A DNA stretch of 37,679 bases from Tritrichomonas foetus. Lineage: Eukaryota; Parabasalia; Tritrichomonadida; Tritrichomonadidae. The stretch lies in NCBI GenBank assembly GCA_001839685.1, contig MLAK01001034.1, positions 1-37,679 on the forward strand. Reading direction: 5' to 3'. Under the pieces are notes generated by a model. That model did no database searches, was not told where the DNA came from, and saw nothing but the letters and a program-made list of their open reading frames with translations. A program made the translations under genes and the position numbers. Of this stretch, positions 36,245 through 37,679 are shown piece by piece. The first letter of the stretch is position 1. The number at the start of each line of letters is the position of its first letter.

Positions 36245-37312
36245 TCATTTATAATGTCCAGAAGAAGCATGAATTTTCTTTTTTTGTTGTTGCCTCTTTG
36301 CTGTGATTGATCCATTAAAAGACGGTGTCATTGTTACAGAATGCAAATTAGCCATGCTGTGGTCATCTTTTGGAGCAGCTTCTTCTCTTTGTTCGATTTC
36401 TTTCAAGTTTCTTAATGTTGATATACTCTGGATTCTTGTGGAACTCCCAGCTTTACTAATTTTCTTGCTCTCAAATTGTCTGAAGTATGGCTCAGCTTGG
36501 AGATCCTCAAATGACGGCCTCTTTTCGGGACTGTTGTTCAACATCACAAAGATTAATTTTTGGAGATCTGGGTCAATAATTTGGGGCATTTGGAAAGAAG
36601 GATGTGCTGGATCGAAATTAATTATTTCATTTTTCATTTCTTGGTCAGTTTTTGATGACCATGGAACTCGTCCCGTCGCCATCGCAAAAAGTGTCACGGC
36701 AAATGACCAAATATCAGCTTTGAAATCATCCTGGCATTCACCAAGCAGCACTTCTGGAGCTTGGAATGGAAGAATGCCTTTCAGCGAGAGGTCTTTCGGA
36801 AATTGTGGTGATAATTGATAATGCAATCCGATATTTGAAAGCATTGGATTTTTATATTCATCAAAAAGAATATTCACTGGCCGAAAATGTTTGATTGGAA
36901 TTTCCTGCTGATGGCATTCACACATCACATCAATGATTTTTGTGGATAGTGACACCAATGGCAAAATCTTAAGAGGTCCGTTAGTTCTGAGTAAATTTGC
37001 AAGCGTATCGTACGTTTTCTGAATGATGATGAAAAGGATTTTATTCTTGGTGAAATAATTATAAATGCGGACTGTATAATTTGTGACTTTGCTGGTTTGT
37101 GTGAGATACTCTTCGATTATGTTATGCTTTTTTGACCATTGTGGGGCTTCAAGGTCAATCAAGCATGCTGTGAAATCGGAATTACATTTGGTGTCATGAA
37201 TATTGTACCAAGCGGAACTTTGGTCACAACCTTCTATTTTTTCGAGAAATTGGTAATGACCAATTGAAAATGGCGTTTTGGGATATTGTTGTTCGAAGCG
37301 AGCAATAGTCAT
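36245..37312 (-). CDS. Protein pseudokinase
   Basis: A 355-residue protein with a complete protein-kinase fold (about 15-285) but without the catalytic residues. The glycine loop is replaced by EGCDQSSAWYNI, and the ATP-anchoring Lys by L51 (TACLIDL). HRDLKPEN reads IKHFRPVN (140-147), so the catalytic Asp is H142 and the catalytic-loop Lys is R144. DFG reads NIG (160-162). The structural C-lobe is well kept: FQAPEVLLGE, KADIWSFAVTLFAMATGRVPW and NSPEKRPSFEDL. The C-terminal 70 residues are Ser/Lys/Gln-rich. Expected to bind partners rather than phosphorylate. The frame is uninterrupted and long, so this is a maintained gene and not a broken kinase. The ATG at 37312 is the first of the frame. 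It resembles Nek/CAMK-type kinases in the C-lobe, but I cannot place it in a subfamily. Confidence 0.9.
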   Translation of the reverse strand: MTIARFEQQYPKTPFSIGHYQFLEKIEGCDQSSAWYNIHDTKCNSDFTACLIDLEAPQWSKKHNIIEEYLTQTSKVTNYTVRIYNYFTKNKILFIIIQKTYDTLANLLRTNGPLKILPLVSLSTKIIDVMCECHQQEIPIKHFRPVNILFDEYKNPMLSNIGLHYQLSPQFPKDLSLKGILPFQAPEVLLGECQDDFKADIWSFAVTLFAMATGRVPWSSKTDQEMKNEIINFDPAHPSFQMPQIIDPDLQKLIFVMLNNSPEKRPSFEDLQAEPYFRQFESKKISKAGSSTRIQSISTLRNLKEIEQREEAAPKDDHSMANLHSVTMTPSFNGSITAKRQQQKKKIHASSGHYK

Positions 37313-37679
37313 TTCGTATTTGCAAACTTTTTATGCAAAGAATTATTCTAATTTCTATTTGATTTGTTCAAATTTTTCTTAACTTAAGAATCTAAAGTTA
37401 CAATTCAAATCACGTTGAAATATCTATTGTGAAGTGAATTTCACCTTTGACATCCATTTCACAAAATGAGGAAAATAGCAATCACTCTAACCTATAATTA
37501 TAAGATTTTACATAGAATAGTTTTCTCTCTGTATTCTTATTAGGAATTTCTTCATAAAATTATCTTTTAACCAACATATCAAATGACTATGAGGTGGGCA
37601 TGGATAGTAGAGTATACAGTTGTGATTTTTTGCGCTTCGCTTCAACTTATCCCAACTCAAAATTCATGAATGAGAAAAC
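37313..37679. other. Upstream flank of the pseudokinase gene to window end
   Basis: AT-rich sequence, no open frame supported. It should contain the promoter of the pseudokinase; no clear initiator-like TCA element is evident close to its ATG. Confidence 0.5.

Noticed and set aside
1..37679. CRISPR array, tRNA/rRNA genes, transposase or virus-derived genes
   Set aside because: No spaced repeat array, cloverleaf, rRNA core, transposase, integrase or polymerase motif was found in any frame that I could read.

Overview
The window looks like nuclear DNA of a trichomonad (Parabasalia), most likely a Tritrichomonas-type genome. The DNA is very AT-rich. The intact genes are single uninterrupted reading frames with no recognisable intron. 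Spacers are AT-rich and usually a few hundred bases to 2 kb long. A large membrane nucleotidyl cyclase of the kind expanded in Trichomonas is present, and a NifU-domain protein starts with a short hydrogenosome-style presequence. Several stop codons overlap a TAAA tetranucleotide, the arrangement described for trichomonad polyadenylation. The species call is inference from these traits only.

Layout. 1-587 is a spacer with an exact 77-bp tandem duplication. 588-5249 (+) is a PAS-containing transmembrane cyclase. 5948-6835 (-) is a PSP1-domain protein, convergent with the cyclase. 6836-10288 has no intact gene, but holds coding-like debris on both strands (about 7615-8261 minus, 8659-8956 plus). 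10289-11890 (+) is an APC-family amino acid/polyamine permease. 11971-12780 (-) is a broken RCC1-repeat gene. A (CAA)n-poly(A) tract follows, then a Ser/Thr kinase (13123-14145, -), a spacer with a perfect 19-bp inverted repeat, and the NFU-type Fe-S protein (14949-15320, -). 16585-18078 (+) is a type II membrane protein with a fucosyltransferase-like motif, and 18807-19694 (+) a type I surface protein. 20007-21212 (-) is a Gln/Asn/Met-rich protein with a conserved-looking basic N-terminal domain. 22979-30220 (+) is a giant 2413-residue coiled-coil protein. It is followed on the same strand by BRK1 of the SCAR/WAVE complex (30818-31042), calnexin (31298-32740) and a tetraspanin (33072-33677). 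A TPR/armadillo-type protein (33926-35665, -) and a pseudokinase (36245-37312, -) close the window.

The genes look like independent housekeeping, signalling and surface genes, each with its own spacer; no operon-like or co-functional cluster is evident. Themes present are signalling (cyclase, kinase, pseudokinase), cytoskeleton (BRK1, giant coiled coil), secretory pathway and membrane (calnexin, tetraspanin, surface protein, glycosyltransferase-like protein, permease) and hydrogenosomal Fe-S assembly (NFU). I did not find a convincing new multi-gene system. The items most worth a second look are the pseudokinase lacking all canonical catalytic residues, the cyclase with a Gln at the transition-state Arg position, the decayed RCC1 gene and neighbouring gene debris, the inverted-repeat family at 14759-14869, and the two large unassigned proteins. 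Some starts were moved to the first ATG, because the longest open frame began at a TTG or GTG.
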